DNA from: Adineta vaga
Taxonomy: Eukaryota; Rotifera
Direction: 5' to 3'
Assembly (NCBI GenBank): GCA_021613535.1
Contig: CP075493.1
Span: 10,230,001-10,294,000 of the forward strand
DNA: 64,000 nucleotides
The position numbers and the translations under genes are program-made. Under the pieces are notes generated by a model. That model saw nothing but the letters and a program-made list of their open reading frames with translations, was not told the origin of the DNA and made no database searches. Below are positions 42,616-55,123 of this stretch, in pieces. The stretch's first letter is position 1; every line of letters begins with the position of its first letter.

Positions 42616-43273
42616 AAGAAATCTAACTTATCGTTATTGATCATCGTTACTTAGTATTTTTTTAATATCAACAACAAATGGAACAGAAATAGTTATTTGT
42701 GAAAAAAACACACATTTGATATAGAAGTACAAAAGAGATTTTAACATTTTCTGGTTTTATTGATTATTTAGAATCTTAATGAAAAATACTTTTCTAAAAT
42801 ATATTTTAAAAAATCCTTGTATGATTATTTTGTTTAGACCTATTCATAAAACGAAATGATCGAAAATGGTTTTTTGATTCGATTTGTGTCCAATGAATAA
42901 CTGTATTCGTCAGATTCGTTCATTCTTTAAACCATTTAACTAACTGAAAGCAGAGGTGTGAATGAGCGTCTCTTTCTTTTACTCTCACACCCGCACTCAC
43001 AATTTTTTATCGAACTGCTGAGTGTATCATATCAGTAGAATATTGACTGGTGCTTTTTGTTCTTCAGTGAAAACTGCATTTTTTTGCCGAGAATAGGACT
43101 AAGTATATTAGACAGTATAAGAGCAATATTGATTTTCTATTTAATTCAAGATTATAACGTGTGCTTTCTAACCTTCGAAGAAAAATATATTCTCAAACAC
43201 CATCTATATATAAGGAAATAGAAAAACAGGTACCATCACAACACTATATTTTTCCTTCATTTCATTCCAAACT

Positions 43274-44027
43274 ATGATCACAACAACTATCCATTGTTTC
43301 GTGCTTGCTCTCGCCAGGTAACATACATTTCGTGCTTTTAATTTTTAAAACATTAAACGATCTTTTATTGTAGCTTGACAGGTTTGATATTTGCTTTATT
43401 TTACAAATTTAGTTATTAATTTAGTTATTCCATAGTTCTAGTAAATTCTCACACATGTAACGACAAGTCTCCATATGATAAATGTTCGGCGAATAGTGCA
43501 TGTGGCTGTTTTCATCCGGTATAGCTTGGTAATGGTGATAGCTTTTGCGGTTTTCTCTATGTGACTTGTTCTGAACTTGTTTCGTGCGACATTTCAAATA
43601 GTAATTGCTATGAGTCTGAATATATTTGTGCTCATCATCCTTAATGTCATGATCGTCCTGTTTGTTACCCGTACTTAATGACTACTTCTGAAATCTGTCC
43701 ACCGATTACAAGTAAGCGAACAAAGAGCTGTCAATTAATTGATGTGAAACTGTAGTTTTCAATGAAAATCCGAATTTTCTTGAGCGCGCTGTAGGATAAA
43801 CTGAAATACAATCTTTGTTTCAGTCTCGTCGATCTGTAGGAACGTTCTTCTTTCAAACTGTTAAGACTTGACTTAAAAACCATATTTAATAACTTGTGCG
43901 CCGTTCTTGAATAACGATAAAAAATCTACTGAAAAGCTTCTTCATATGAATGTTCTCTTTTGATGATTAATGACAAACATTACAACAGCAACAACAACAA
44001 CTTCGACTACAAGCATCACAACGACAA
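43274..44027 (+). pseudogene. Cys-rich secreted protein relic with Thr-rich linker
   Basis: A short hydrophobic N-terminus (MITTTIHCFVLALA) is followed, after two small introns, by a Cys-dense segment (NSHTCNDKSPYDKCSANSAC, GCFHPV, then VTCSELVSC and CYESEYICAHHP). Further on lies a Thr-rich linker (TTATTTTSTTSITTTS). In-frame stops interrupt it after GCFHPV and after CAHHP. Such Cys-rich heads with Thr linkers usually precede repeat domains in secreted proteins; no such domain follows here. The relic ends before the second AGPAT repeat copy at 44364. The family name is uncertain. Confidence 0.55.
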
Positions 44028-44363
44028 GTGAGTGTTTCAGTTTCTCCAAAAATTAGAGAAACTTTGAACTAATAAAACCTTTGTTTGAGCGATTTATTTC
44101 TTATTTTTATCGATAGAATCTTTACTTAAGAAAGACTTCTCCGCGAAGTCAAACTTTTCAGCAAGAATTAAAACTGAAATTCGCCATAAAAAATATACTA
44201 GTCTCCTCTTTCAGAATCTATGTTTCGGTCCAGATAATAGTCAATCAATATAGCTCATATAAACTGAAATGGAACTCTCATAAACTAGTTTCTGAATGAT
44301 TTACGGTGTCGATATGGCTCCAAAGATTGCAGAGATTCTACTTAAAAACTATATTCGCTAACG

Positions 44364-44726
44364 TCAGTTCAATTTCCGTTTTCTGTGATTTTGTAATCTA
44401 TTTTCGTTCCGTATATCAATCTACATTTCATCGTTCTTTTCTTCTTCTTCTTTTTTTTTAATGTCGACTGCTCAAATCTTGTTGATGGTATGCTTGATTG
44501 TTACATAACTATATATATATATAAATAAATGTCTAAGCAATAATATGCTTTGTTTTATAATTCAAAAAGCAAAGTAAAAAGACACAACAAAAAAAGAAGA
44601 ACACAGAAATGCTGTTTGGAATATCGTTTTAATCCTGTTTATTGGTGTTCGTCGAAAGTTTTGGTCGAGTTGCTGTTCGGAGCATTAAACGAACACCAAT
44701 GACACCTAGAAAAGAAAAGAAAAGAA
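44364..44726. repeat. Direct repeat copy 2: native AGPAT 3' end
   Basis: This is the partner of 33906-34287. It contains the last AGPAT exon (44629-44705) with its acceptor and about 265 bases of 3' flank. The left edge abuts decayed sequence and the right edge runs into the last AGPAT intron. Confidence 0.92.
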
Positions 44727-46336
44727 ATGTATTAGTATAAAATATTTATAATTAATTTTGATCGTTCAAAGAAATTACTAATCATTTTCGGAGTAAACAT
44801 TTCTCGATTCTAATTCATCGCTAGGGAGAGATTTACCTGCAATCACAATGAGAAAAAAAATCAATTGTGAAAAGATCGATGCTGTTAGAAGAAATTTGAT
44901 AAAGAGATAAATCGAAGGTAGACCAATGAAAATTAAACAACAGAGTTCAATAATTAAATCTTGTTTTCGACGATGTAAATTCGTAGCTTTTGGATTTCCA
45001 GCACCATCAAATGTTCCATGTTGAACAAAATAATCGAATATTTTATCCTTTAAAATTCGAAGACAACATTCAATAGACAATCACCAACAAGAATTACTTT
45101 TTCCTGAAAAAGTTTATGAATAAATTCTGCAGCTTTTTTCTCATCATCGTATGGAATTTCTGTAATAGGTATACGACGAATGAATGATTCAGCAAGACAA
45201 CGTTGACCAACTAACATATTTGATAATTCAGGTGATTGAGGTGTTTGAAAAGCAACATTTATATCATAAACGGCCGTAACTAATCAATAGATAGAACTGT
45301 ATTTAAAAATAAAGAATTGATTTGACATAAAAATTCTTACTGTGTTTATGAAGACCTCGTATTAGAAGAGCAAAACCTTTTGTTCGTGGTAGAATATGAT
45401 GTTTTAGTTCAGGTAGACCTTTTTCTCGTGCAACCTTCATGCTATCGAGGCGTTTTTCATTTGTATAACGAGTTCCTTCACATGAGAGAAATAACTAAAG
45501 TTTAAATATAGACAATTATTTGATCAAAGAAGAATAACCTACAGTAAAATTATAATTTTTTGGAAAATCCTCAACAAGTCGTTGCATATCACGTTCGAGA
45601 ACAGCTTTATCGGAATCCCATTGACGTCGTAAGAAGATTGATTCCGTAAAATACCAACACCAACCAATAATTGGTAAAGCACGAAGTGAGCTTTTACCAA
45701 GAATTTTCGAACCCTAATGAAAACACAAGACCAATAAAAAATAATTTCCGTTGTTAACAAAATTTGATTACTTACTCCAGCTAATCCAAGTCTCTGTGTA
45801 ATAACCCATCCAAGTAACCAATCGACTTCATAACGATGATTTCCAAGCCAAATTGCATTTTCTCGCCGGAGATTTTCTAAATCTTCCGGTTTAATATAAA
45901 CGACAATGTCGGAATTAGACCTAGATAATCAGAAAACAAAATCAATCAATCTTTTTCTTCTCTCTTCCCCTAAACAACAGATTTAACTGCAATATCAGAG
46001 AAAAATTTCTCTTCTGATTAATTATCGAATCGATAAGAAATAAAAACTTACCACCACTGATAGATAAATGTCAATGCTATGAATAGATCAGAAAGACAAA
46101 TTCGATGACATAAAAACGAAAAGAAAATACTTACGACTCCAAATAACTGTTGCTAAATGATAATTTATTTGTCGATATAATGCACGATTAAACGGCCAAA
46201 TAAAAAAGGCAGAAAGTAATTGAAGAAGATTCACAAATAGACCAGTTACAAGAAATACGTAACCGAGAAATAGTTGAACGATAATTAGTCCTTTAATTGG
46301 ATGTCTATACGATTGATTTTCGATCGATCCGGACAT
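44629..46336 (-). CDS. AGPAT3: 1-acylglycerol-3-phosphate acyltransferase, AGPAT3/4 type
   Basis: This ER membrane enzyme converts lysophosphatidic acid to phosphatidic acid. The start at 46336 gives a short tail and then a transmembrane segment (IIVQLFLGYVFLVTGLFVNL). After small exons comes the acyltransferase core: the catalytic NHX4D box appears as LGNHRYEVDWLLGW, then SKILGKSSLRALPIIGWCWY, the substrate motif LSCEGTRYTNEKR, and LPRTKGFALLIRGL. The C-terminal exon 44837-45047 encodes a hydrophobic anchor (LCCLIFIGLPSIYLFIKFLL), joined by a 131-bp intron to the last exon 44629-44705 (GVRLMLRTATRPKLSTNTNK). A 50-bp intron (45048-45097) restores the frame between LFQEK and DKIFDYF. I see no disabling change. 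The AGPAT3 versus AGPAT4 assignment is not certain. Confidence 0.9.
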
Positions 46337-48607
46337 CTAGAAGTAAAAAAAATGGAAGGAGAATTTTTACTCGTCAGTTCTCTAACGATAATCATCATTT
46401 TTTCTTCTTTTTCTTTTTCTTCATCGTCTTCTTCTTCTTTAGCTTTATCTAGATCCATTAAAGTATTACCTGATTCTTCTTTTCTATCTAGAACAGTAGA
46501 TGAAATAAAAGAATGTTACCCTTTGCTCTTTTTCTCGTCCTTTTCTCTGTCTCTTTTATGGTGAAGAGAATATTCGTCACTGTGATTATCCATGCGGCGA
46601 AAACTTAAGCTTTTGCGATGTATTAATAGAATAGAAAGAGAAAAAGAGTTTACATAACCATTAATTGTAAATAACATCGTCAGTAAAATGGTCGTAGTCA
46701 TAGAATGAGATCGAATAAAACAAACACGAACGTAGAAGAAGAACATCATACAGAGACATATCCGTTTCTGCTCATGTTTATTTCTAATTAGGATTACTAT
46801 TATTAGATTCTAGTTACCCATGCACCAAAAAAATAGAAAAAGAAAAAAACGACATCCTTGTTTTACTTAAATATAAAATAGAAATACAAAATGTGTCACG
46901 TGTGGTAGTTCGATCAGTGGTTACTATTTCTGTCGTTGTGTTTCTTGTATTTTTTTTTCAATTGCTTTTTAACTGCATACGCGTTTCTCGTTCTTTTTCC
47001 TCTGATTAGAAAAAAGAACAGAAAGGGAGAAAAAGAGCAAAAACACAACGACTACCTTGTAAATATGAATCAATGTAAAAAATAACACAATGAAGAATAT
47101 AATTTCTTTACATTGAGACGATCGTAATATTATTTACTGTAATTGAATTATATCTTTTAATCATTTGTCAATAGAAATATTAGAGTTAATGGGTCATTTA
47201 TTAGAATAGAAATTATACGCTTGAAAACTTTCCTTAATAGAAGAAATTTGTTTTTTCATTCTGTGACAAAAAAAACAATCTGTTACTTATCCTTTATGTA
47301 TAGACAATCGATAGATGCCGTTTGCAGTTATCGAAAGCTTTCTTTTGTTTCAAAACAAATCTAAAGACGAAAATCCTCTTGACAAAATCAATATCGGAAG
47401 CCATTTTGTTGACCTATTCGATTTCTAATTCAGTATCTTTGTTAGGAAGAGACACGGAAGCTGATCAAACACAATTGAAATTCATTTTCAATTGTCGACG
47501 AGTATATCTAATCAATTAAATGAAATACACACGCATGTAGGCGGGCAAGCACACACACATATACATATATATATGTACATCCCAATTACAAACAAATCAC
47601 GAATGAATGACAAAAAAAAGAGCATTTTTTTTCGTTCTTCTTCAATTCCAAAAGTTCAAGTATACATATAAAATAATTTGTCTCACAATGAAATTGTACA
47701 TTCAACGACCTTTGTTTCGAAAACGAGGAAAGAAAATTGTTATTAATTGGTGTATAAAAACTAATCAAATAGTTATATGCACTTGTTTCATCTTTTTTAA
47801 TATGTAAGTAAATGAGGGATGAAACGAGAGTTTAACCTGGTATTTTCATATCGATATGAAACAAAAGAGTAAACTTCTATATCTTTCATATTCATTTTCT
47901 CCTCGTTCAATATCCTTGTTATCTTATTTATTTGACGTCTGCTCATTCTCATAAATCAAATTCATATTGCTCACATACTAGACTAACTCGAATATATCCT
48001 CATCGACACTTGCTTTTCTTCATCATTTTTATAGGTTCCAATCATCAGTCCACCATCTGGTTAGAGACTCATCATCTTTATGTGTGTTTATCTAGACAAA
48101 TATTCTCTCATCATCATTGTCGATGAGAAAGGAATTCTTTTTTTTTTCAAATCATATCAATCACAACCATATGATTGATTCTTGACATAGACAACACTTC
48201 CGTACATTAGAATTTGTTTATACAACAAAGGAAAGATCTGGATATGATCAATGAACATATATACACACACATCGACGTCAGGTGTCTTAATTTCTCTTTT
48301 TCTTTCATTCTTTTTATTAGATCTTCATTTACATATCGATTCACTCATTTTCAATATGGTCGGTCGTTCGGTAAGTTTTCGTTTCGAACGTACTTATCAA
48401 ATTATTCAAGCAAAGTGTGTGTGTGTGTGTGTGTATGGCGGTGATAGTTTAAACATACAGTTATGTGTGAGATGATTCGTTTCAAAGAGAGCGAGTATTG
48501 ATTAACATATAAAGTTGTGACGAAGAATAATTTATGAGCGCGAAACATTTTCTTCCTACGATTTAGTTGTTTTTGTTTGGATATTATTTTCGCTAACGAA
48601 ATTATTA
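46337..48607. other. Gene-poor region upstream of AGPAT
   Basis: No confident gene. The segment next to the AGPAT start is TC/TTC-rich (46380-46560). GT and CA microsatellites lie at about 48414-48434 and near 47550. A small start-plus-donor at 48355-48370 (ATGGTCGGTCGTTCG followed by GTAAGT) could be the first exon of the basic protein downstream, but no acceptor is certain. Confidence 0.4.
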
Positions 48608-48889
48608 ATGACGAAACGAATACATCATAAAAGTACAGGTGCTGTTGGAAAGCAATCGATTGCTCATCGTAAATTTGTTTCTGAACAACATACACAACAG
48701 AAACAATCTTATCATACAAAGAAGAAGAGATCCAAGTCTCATTATCGCGGTCGATCGCATGCTGCCAAAAAAACAACAAAACGAATACGTCACCGATCAG
48801 TTCATCATAAACGTGGTAAACATCATCATGAGCATCAAACTTCAACAAACGAAAATGCTAATCAAGCGTTTATTGCCAAGACAGTTTAA
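48608..48889 (+). CDS. Small basic His/Lys/Arg-rich protein, hypothetical
   Basis: A 93-codon open frame encodes a very basic protein with many His, Lys, Arg and Ser residues (TKKKRSKSHYRGRSHAAKKT, then HRSVHHKRGKHHHEHQ). Its N-terminus reads MTKRIHHKSTGAVGKQSIAH. It has no signal peptide or membrane segment. The composition suggests nucleic-acid binding, as in protamine-like or nucleolar tails, but I recognise no family. The opposite strand is also open for 148 codons, so strand choice rests on codon and amino-acid composition. An upstream exon is possible. Confidence 0.4.
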   Translation: MTKRIHHKSTGAVGKQSIAHRKFVSEQHTQQKQSYHTKKKRSKSHYRGRSHAAKKTTKRIRHRSVHHKRGKHHHEHQTSTNENANQAFIAKTV

Positions 48890-49212
48890 CAGTTCATTAT
48901 GTTCATATAAAGACTAATTGATTTTTTGACCTTCCTTTTACTCGAACGAATCTTAATACAACTGTTCCTCTGAGCTCAATGTTGATAATGATAGACACAT
49001 ATTTTGAAATTTACACAACGAAAAAAGAGAGAGAGAGAAAGGGATAAAGAGTTATTCATCGTTCTATTTATTCATGCTTCCTAGTGATTGGATATCGCCT
49101 TTCGAAACTATTCTTTTTTGTTCGCTCTCCCTCTCTTTCTCTTCTCTCTCTCTCTCTCTTTGCATAAAAGAAAAGAAAACATAGATCAGAAAGTAAAATT
49201 CATCGGATTACT
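48890..49212. other. Short spacer with GA and TC runs
   Basis: Contains an AG run near 49026-49040 and TC runs near 49125-49160. It probably holds the promoter and 5' UTR of the aerolysin-like gene. No coding signal. Confidence 0.35.
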
Positions 49213-50924
49213 ATGTCAGCGATCACCGATCTCTCAAACAGAATAACAGAAAGACTTGTACATAATATTCCAACGGTGATTACTCAAAAAAAGAGTGTAA
49301 GTATCTAGATGATTGATTTATATTTTTTATCGAAAATATAAATTATTACATTGATAAGACCAGACAAGGTTCATATATCACTTATGAAATGAGTCTATTT
49401 TAATTAAATTAGAAAAGAAAGAGAAGACTAAGGAATGCAATGAAGTAGTGAATCGTGATGCTCCTATAATTTTTCAAGTGTACTACTCATTTCAAATAGA
49501 ATATTGATATATACCTGTATGTAGCATATTCAGACTCGATCTAATTTCACTATCTAAACAAACTGAATGAGTCGAATCATGAGCGTATGTGGAATTTTTA
49601 TATTTATTACCCTTGAGGAAAAGAAGATTGTATATTTGTTTTTCTGTTTCGATGCTCTTAGAACTGCCGCCATCGTTTTGATCAGACATGATGATAACTA
49701 AAATAACATCTATCGATTGTAAATCATTTATGCTTAATTTGTTCTGTAGAAAAAAAAACGAATGTAAACTTAAATTCAAGACAAATTCTAATCTTGTTCA
49801 TTTATTTTCTCTCTTCATAGCCAATGACTCTTCAACGACACGATATCAAAGAACGTTCAGATGCTGGATCCTATAATAAGACTATCATTGATCTCGATGA
49901 AATCATTGAAAAATGGGTAAGTTCGAAGGTAGAATACTAATTTACATATTGAAAGAGTAAATTTGTAAGTAACAGGTGTTCATTGTGTCAGATGGGTAGA
50001 CATAATTTTAATGTATAATGAAATAGCAATGAAAAAATTCATTGCATTTAGGTATGGAAAATGTGGGAGTTGTCAAAACGTAATCGTGAAGATTCTAAAT
50101 ATCGTCGTGAAGAACTCGATATAAAATTAAATTGGAAACGAGTCAATTTTTGGCAATCCGAAGCTACTTTTACTCGTTCTGCTCAATTACGTATGCCAAA
50201 ATCACAAATATTATTTAAGACGCATTTTTCTAATAATACGCATTGTGAACAAGAATATTCCTTACGTGCTGAACGATCAACAATAACAACATTAAATTTT
50301 ACATTTACACGTGGTTTTACCAAAGAAAAAGAAGGTTCAATTTCCTTTAAATTACCGAATGAAGTCCTCGAAGTTGGTGGTGGTCTTCGACATGAACAAC
50401 GCGTTGAATATGGAAAGGATTCAACTTTCGAAACACAAATGGTTTGGTCAGCAGATTCAGCTATACGTGTTGCACCACATTCAAAAGCGAATGCTGAGTA
50501 AGAATTTTCGTTTATTCTGATGAAAATCTCATCAATTTTCTTTTTTTTTTAAAGATTATGTATTACCGAAGAAGAATATTCGGCTGACTTTACTGTCGAA
50601 GTTCGATTTAGTGGTCGAATATCTGCTATGATTAGTACGCGAAATAATACAGGTGGTTACTATAAATATATGGAAGGTGATGTAGCAACAATTTTTGCTG
50701 ATGCATTACGTTCAGGAAATGTTGGCTTTAGTTCTGGTCAATTCGAAGTTAACGAACAAACTCAAACAGTTCGAACAGTCATGCTAGGTAAATGTGGATT
50801 TCGTTATGGTATTGAACAATATGTGAATGTTGAACAAGAAAAATTAGCTGATCTTTCGTCTACAATGACAAATGAACCACCACCAAAATATCGACCAGTA
50901 TTTTCATCACATAATCTTTCTTGA
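49213..50924 (+). CDS. Aerolysin-fold (ETX/MTX2-like) protein
   Basis: Four exons (49213-49296, 49821-49916, 50052-50497, 50555-50924) join in frame to 331 residues. The first intron is 524 bp, the rest are 57-135 bp. After a helical, charged N-terminus with no signal peptide, the central part is a long run of alternating polar/hydrophobic strands rich in Ser, Thr and Glu. Sample text is LRAERSTITTLNFTFTRGF, and later FTVEVRFSGRISAMI. This pattern is characteristic of the aerolysin/ETX-MTX2 beta-pore-forming fold. Animals carry such domesticated proteins, often with defence or membrane roles. Lack of a signal peptide suggests a cytosolic or unconventionally released protein. Pore activity is not shown by the sequence; family membership is by pattern only. 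Confidence 0.55.
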
Positions 50925-51046
50925 AAATGAAGAGGAGCGAAGAAAAGAAAATCGATCTGCTTGTTTTACATAATTTATTGTTTGTATAAAGTTTTGATTA
51001 AAACCAAAAAAAAACTAACTATAATAAATTTCTTTGCGAATGATTT

Positions 51047-51679
51047 TTAATTATCAACAGTGAAATATGTAGCAGCAAGAAGTCCAAGACGATTATCGGT
51101 GACGTATTTCTGAAGAGGAAAACGAAGACGTTGTTCACTTTCAATTTTATCTTCAGGAATCTTTTCAATCGATTGATAGAGAAAGAAAATATATCGATGT
51201 GGACCAGAACCAGCTGGAGGTGCTGGTCCTTTGTATGAATCTAGCCAAAAGAAACAACAACGAAATAGGATACGAATAGAAAAATTGAAACAACTATTTA
51301 CATATTGTTTGACCATCTTTAAGATCTTTATCTTGAAAATTAGCAACAAGCCAATGAAGAACAGGACCTTTTACTGCATCATCACGACTTGGTGCATCTG
51401 GATCAACCATAATCTAAAGTATCGAACACTATGATTTAATCTTCAGATAAATAATGTGAATATCTTTACCAACGTTCGATACGTTTTATCGTCGACATTT
51501 TCTACTTCTACTTTGGGTTGTGATTGTGTTTCATCCTTTGTTAAATGATTATTTCCATCGAGAATATCTTGTTCATTATATTCAACAGAAAATTCTTGTT
51601 TACGTTTGTGACGATCACCTTCAATTTCATTTAGATTTTTAAGTACATAAGTAACGTCAGGACTAACAGTTGTACTCAT
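51047..51679 (-). CDS. PEBP family protein, copy 1
   Basis: Phosphatidylethanolamine-binding proteins bind anionic ligands and can modulate kinase signalling (RKIP type). Three exons (51470-51679, 51302-51413, 51047-51240) give 171 residues, near the family length of about 185. Hallmarks are MVDPDAPSRDD (the DPDAP ligand motif), GPVLHWLVANF and, across the last splice, YSYKGPAPPAGSGPHRYIFF (the GP-x2-PHRY signature). It ends with LAATYFTVDN. No signal peptide is seen, so it is cytosolic. It is a tandem paralogue of the gene at 51914. Confidence 0.92.
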
Positions 51680-51913
51680 GTTTAATTGTATAAAAAGATA
51701 GCAAATTATCTAAAGAACGGAGTAAAAAGTGTCAGTTCTCCGTACGTTTATATATTCAATTCAGATATGTTCGATAAGTGCATTTCACGCACTAAATACT
51801 CTCTCATTACCTGCAATGATTGATCTTACTTGAGAAAGACAAAAGGAAGAAAAACTAAAACTATGTACGAGACTAAATGTTTATGAATTGTATTGTTTTC
51901 TTTTTTCATAAAA

Positions 51914-52550
51914 TTAACCAATAACTGTATAGGATGTTGTAGCAACTAATTCCAATTGATGATCAGTTTCAAATGTTTTTAAATGAAATTGTTTGCGTTT
52001 GCCCGAGTCACTAACAGTAATCGATTGACCATGCTTTGAAAAATCATTTGTTGCTGATTTATAGACTAGGAATATATATTGATGTGGACCTGTACCCGAT
52101 GGTGGTGCTGGGCCTTGATAGTCGGCTAAAGATTTAAAATAAGAAATAGAATCAAATTTATATGTTTGAAAAGAGAATCATACCAAGTGTTTTACCACTA
52201 GTAACTTGATTTCCTTGAAATCCTGCTTGAATCCAATGTAACCAAGGACCACCACGTTCATTACCTCGTTGAGGAGCATCTGGATCTGCCATAATCTATC
52301 GAACAAAAAGTTTTCATGTATATTTTAAAACAGTAATAACTTGAAAATTTACTAAAGTTAAATGAGGTTTATTTAAATCATTGTCGATATTGATTTGTAC
52401 TTTGGGTTCAGTTTGAGTATCTGATTTTTTCAATTCATCACCATCTTGGAATGATTTATTATTATATTCAATTACTAATCGATCATGTTGTTGTTTTCCT
52501 CTATTATATTGTTGACGGAGATAATCAACATCTGAACTAATGTTTGCCAT
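51914..52550 (-). CDS. PEBP family protein, copy 2
   Basis: A second PEBP gene lies just upstream of copy 1 on the same strand, with matching exon breaks. The protein has MADPDAPQRGNERGGPWLHW, then YQGPAPPSGTGPHQYIFLVY, and ends VATTSYTVIG. The two proteins differ at many positions, so the duplication is older than those of the MFSD5 and vWA genes. I prefer the Met at 52550 (MANISSDVDYL) by alignment with copy 1; an in-frame Met at 52601 would add 17 residues. The change PHRY to PHQY touches the ligand-site signature. Confidence 0.9.
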
Positions 52551-53023
52551 ATTGATTTCCGAATCCAAATCAAATGTATGTATTGATTTACGTAGTTTCA
52601 AAAGAATAGGAAAAGAATGAATAACTATAGGAAAAAAGAACGAAAGAAAAGAAATATGACTAGATGGTGCACTTCGACGATGATTGAAATTTTAAAATGA
52701 AATTTTTTATACAATTTTTGTTAGTTAAAATCCTATTATTATTCAGATTCATTGATAAAATAAATCATCGCATAATTTATTGACGTAAAAATATGAATAA
52801 AAATGACATATATGAAATCTACTTTGAAAAAAAATAACATGTATAATTTTGACTAGTAATGATCACCTGATTTCTGTTGAACAGTGAACATTATTTTTGA
52901 AATAATACAGAGATATTTGTTAATATTGAAATGGCGAATGATTTTGTTAGAAATTCCTTGACAAATTTATAAACATCCAGAATATTTACATGGTTAATCA
53001 GTTGCAAATATTTTCAAAAAATA
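52551..53023. other. Spacer between PEBP copy 2 and the EF-hand gene
   Basis: AT-rich, no coding signal. It should contain the PEBP copy 2 promoter and the 3' flank of the EF-hand gene. Confidence 0.35.
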
Positions 53024-54121
53024 TTATAGACGAGTTGATATAGATTGTTGATCATCATCGATCGATTCATGTAACATCTGACTATTTGATCGTGGTTGTT
53101 GTTGTCGATTTTGACGTATCTCGAGTAGAACTTCGGCTAAGGCAGCTTCTAATGATTGACAGAGAAGTTCATTATCTGTATCATCAGAAAGAATTTGATC
53201 GTCGTCGATGTCAAAATCATTATCAATGAAAGTTGTCACTGATGACGATGTAAATACACCAGATTCTGATTGATAATCATGATTTCTATGTGTATTATGA
53301 TAAAAACGATTACGTGCTCGACGAAAAATATTGGATAAATATCGATCAGCATGATTAACTGCTGATAAACTAAAGAAAACTAGTAAAATATGACGTCAAA
53401 CTAATCAACGAACATACTCATCCGTACGATCATCGTCCGTTGATGTTTTTAACCAAGTATCAATAGGATTTTTATCTCGTTGTTGTAATGATGATGTTTT
53501 AATATGACCACGATGTTCGACAAGAGTTGAAATATTTCGAAATAAACGTAATCGTTTTGGCATCGGTTTTGTTTCTTCGAATTCTGAATGATCTTTTAAA
53601 TGCCATTCAAGAAATTCTTCTTTAGAAATTTGACCATCTTTATTTGTATCCATTGCATCAAATGCTTGATTATGGAATAAATGTTCTTTCATTCCAGTTT
53701 TCGATTGACCGAGAAATTGTGCAGCGATTTTCTTTCGTGAATTAAATTCTTCTCGTGTTATATAACCTTGATTATGTATATCAAAAAAATTGAACAAAGT
53801 TTCAATCGTCCGTAAACGATTGGCACCGGTTAGAGCCGATAACGCATAAAGATATTCATCGAAATCTAACACACCATCATGGTTTCGATCATAAATATCA
53901 AACATCATTGAGAAGAATTTTTTACGTTGTCGATAATGTTGTATGCTTTTCAAAGGAGATGTTTTCGATTGATCTAATTTTTGTAGAGATGACTTACGTA
54001 AAAATGCAAGGAATTTTCGTTTTGAACAAAATCCATTTGGGCAATCACGCATAAATGTTTTACGAGCAAACTGTGTATCATTTTCTGAGAAACCTGCTTC
54101 ACCATCGTTTATTAAAGACAT
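53024..54121 (-). CDS. EF-hand calcium sensor (NCS/recoverin-like) with long C-terminal extension
   Basis: Two exons (53418-54121 and 53024-53369, 48-bp intron) encode 349 residues. The region around CPNGFCSKRKFLAFLRK resembles the degenerate first EF-hand of neuronal calcium sensors. Three loops follow: DRNHDGVLDFDEY, DIHNQGYITREEF and DTNKDGQISKEEF. The first and third keep the usual Ca-binding acids; the second has lost some (Asn-Gln-Gly). No N-terminal myristoylation Gly is present (the protein starts MSLIND). After the sensor body there are about 150 further residues, including a basic stretch (SNIFRRARNRF), an acidic stretch (DNDFDIDDDQILSDD) and a Gln-rich end. That extension is unusual for the family. 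Confidence 0.72.
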
Positions 54122-54732
54122 ATTGTTTTCTCGATGACAGGATGAGAATTATTATAAATGCAATAAAGTTATTTCAATATATATTTATATATATATATAT
54201 AATTTGAAAAAAAACAACTAAACATCGTAATGTATATTTTTTTATATTTTCTTTCTGATTTGTTTTGATATCAGATAAAAATAAGTGAAGCGAGAAGCTG
54301 CATTCTCATAGTAAATGATTGTATCTTTTTTCCATATTGTTTATTTTCCTGTTATTACATTATACGCGTGGTTTTCGTATGATTGTCGACTATTTTATTT
54401 TCTAACGTCATATTATAATGAAAGAAAACAACGTACATTAACCAAGGTGTACACGAACCAACACGAACATGTTCCTACTCGAAACAAATGTGTCATAGGA
54501 TATTAGATTCTTGTTTTCGATTCCTTTTATGTGAAGTATTCTATAGCGTCTTGACGATGTTTGTTCATTGATCTTCACCTCTCACTATTTGTTCGTATTC
54601 AATTTCTATCAGACAAATACATCTGAAGTTGTATTCGTCTGTTCGAATGATGAAGTTTTTGTTAAATATTCACTAAAATTAATTGCATACCAAAAGAAAT
54701 AAACAACAATGAACATTCATTATAAAATGCAT
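54122..54732. other. Spacer upstream of the duplicated block
   Basis: AT-rich with a TA microsatellite (about 54177-54200). It holds the promoter side of the EF-hand gene. No coding signal. Confidence 0.35.
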
Positions 54733-55089
54733 CTATATTTCATTCTCATAATCATATATCTTTCTTTCCGTATTCAACTACATACATACATACATACATA
54801 CAATCGCAGATGCTACAATAGTTACCCTATATTTATAACAAACCTTGACCATCTATATCCATTTTTCAAAGAAAAGAAAAAGAACCATCTCATACTGAAT
54901 ATTGACATGTATATTTGTACATATATGAGCTCATCTATACACCATCAGTAAACATTACCTCGTGTGCACAACTACCATACACACACACACACGCATATAT
55001 ATATATATATATATATACATTCATTCATATGTGAACGTGATTCTTATTGAGTATTCGGTTCTCTTTTTCGCATCACAATTTTATAATAT

Positions 55090-55123
<34 letters not shown>

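Noticed and set aside
48402-48848. 148-codon open frame on the minus strand over the small basic gene
   Set aside because: Its protein is a mirror of the plus-strand codons and has no recognisable domain; the plus strand has the more coherent composition.
49492-49779. Minus-strand open frame inside the first intron of the aerolysin-like gene
   Set aside because: Short, no family match and no partner exon. A nested gene is possible but not supported.
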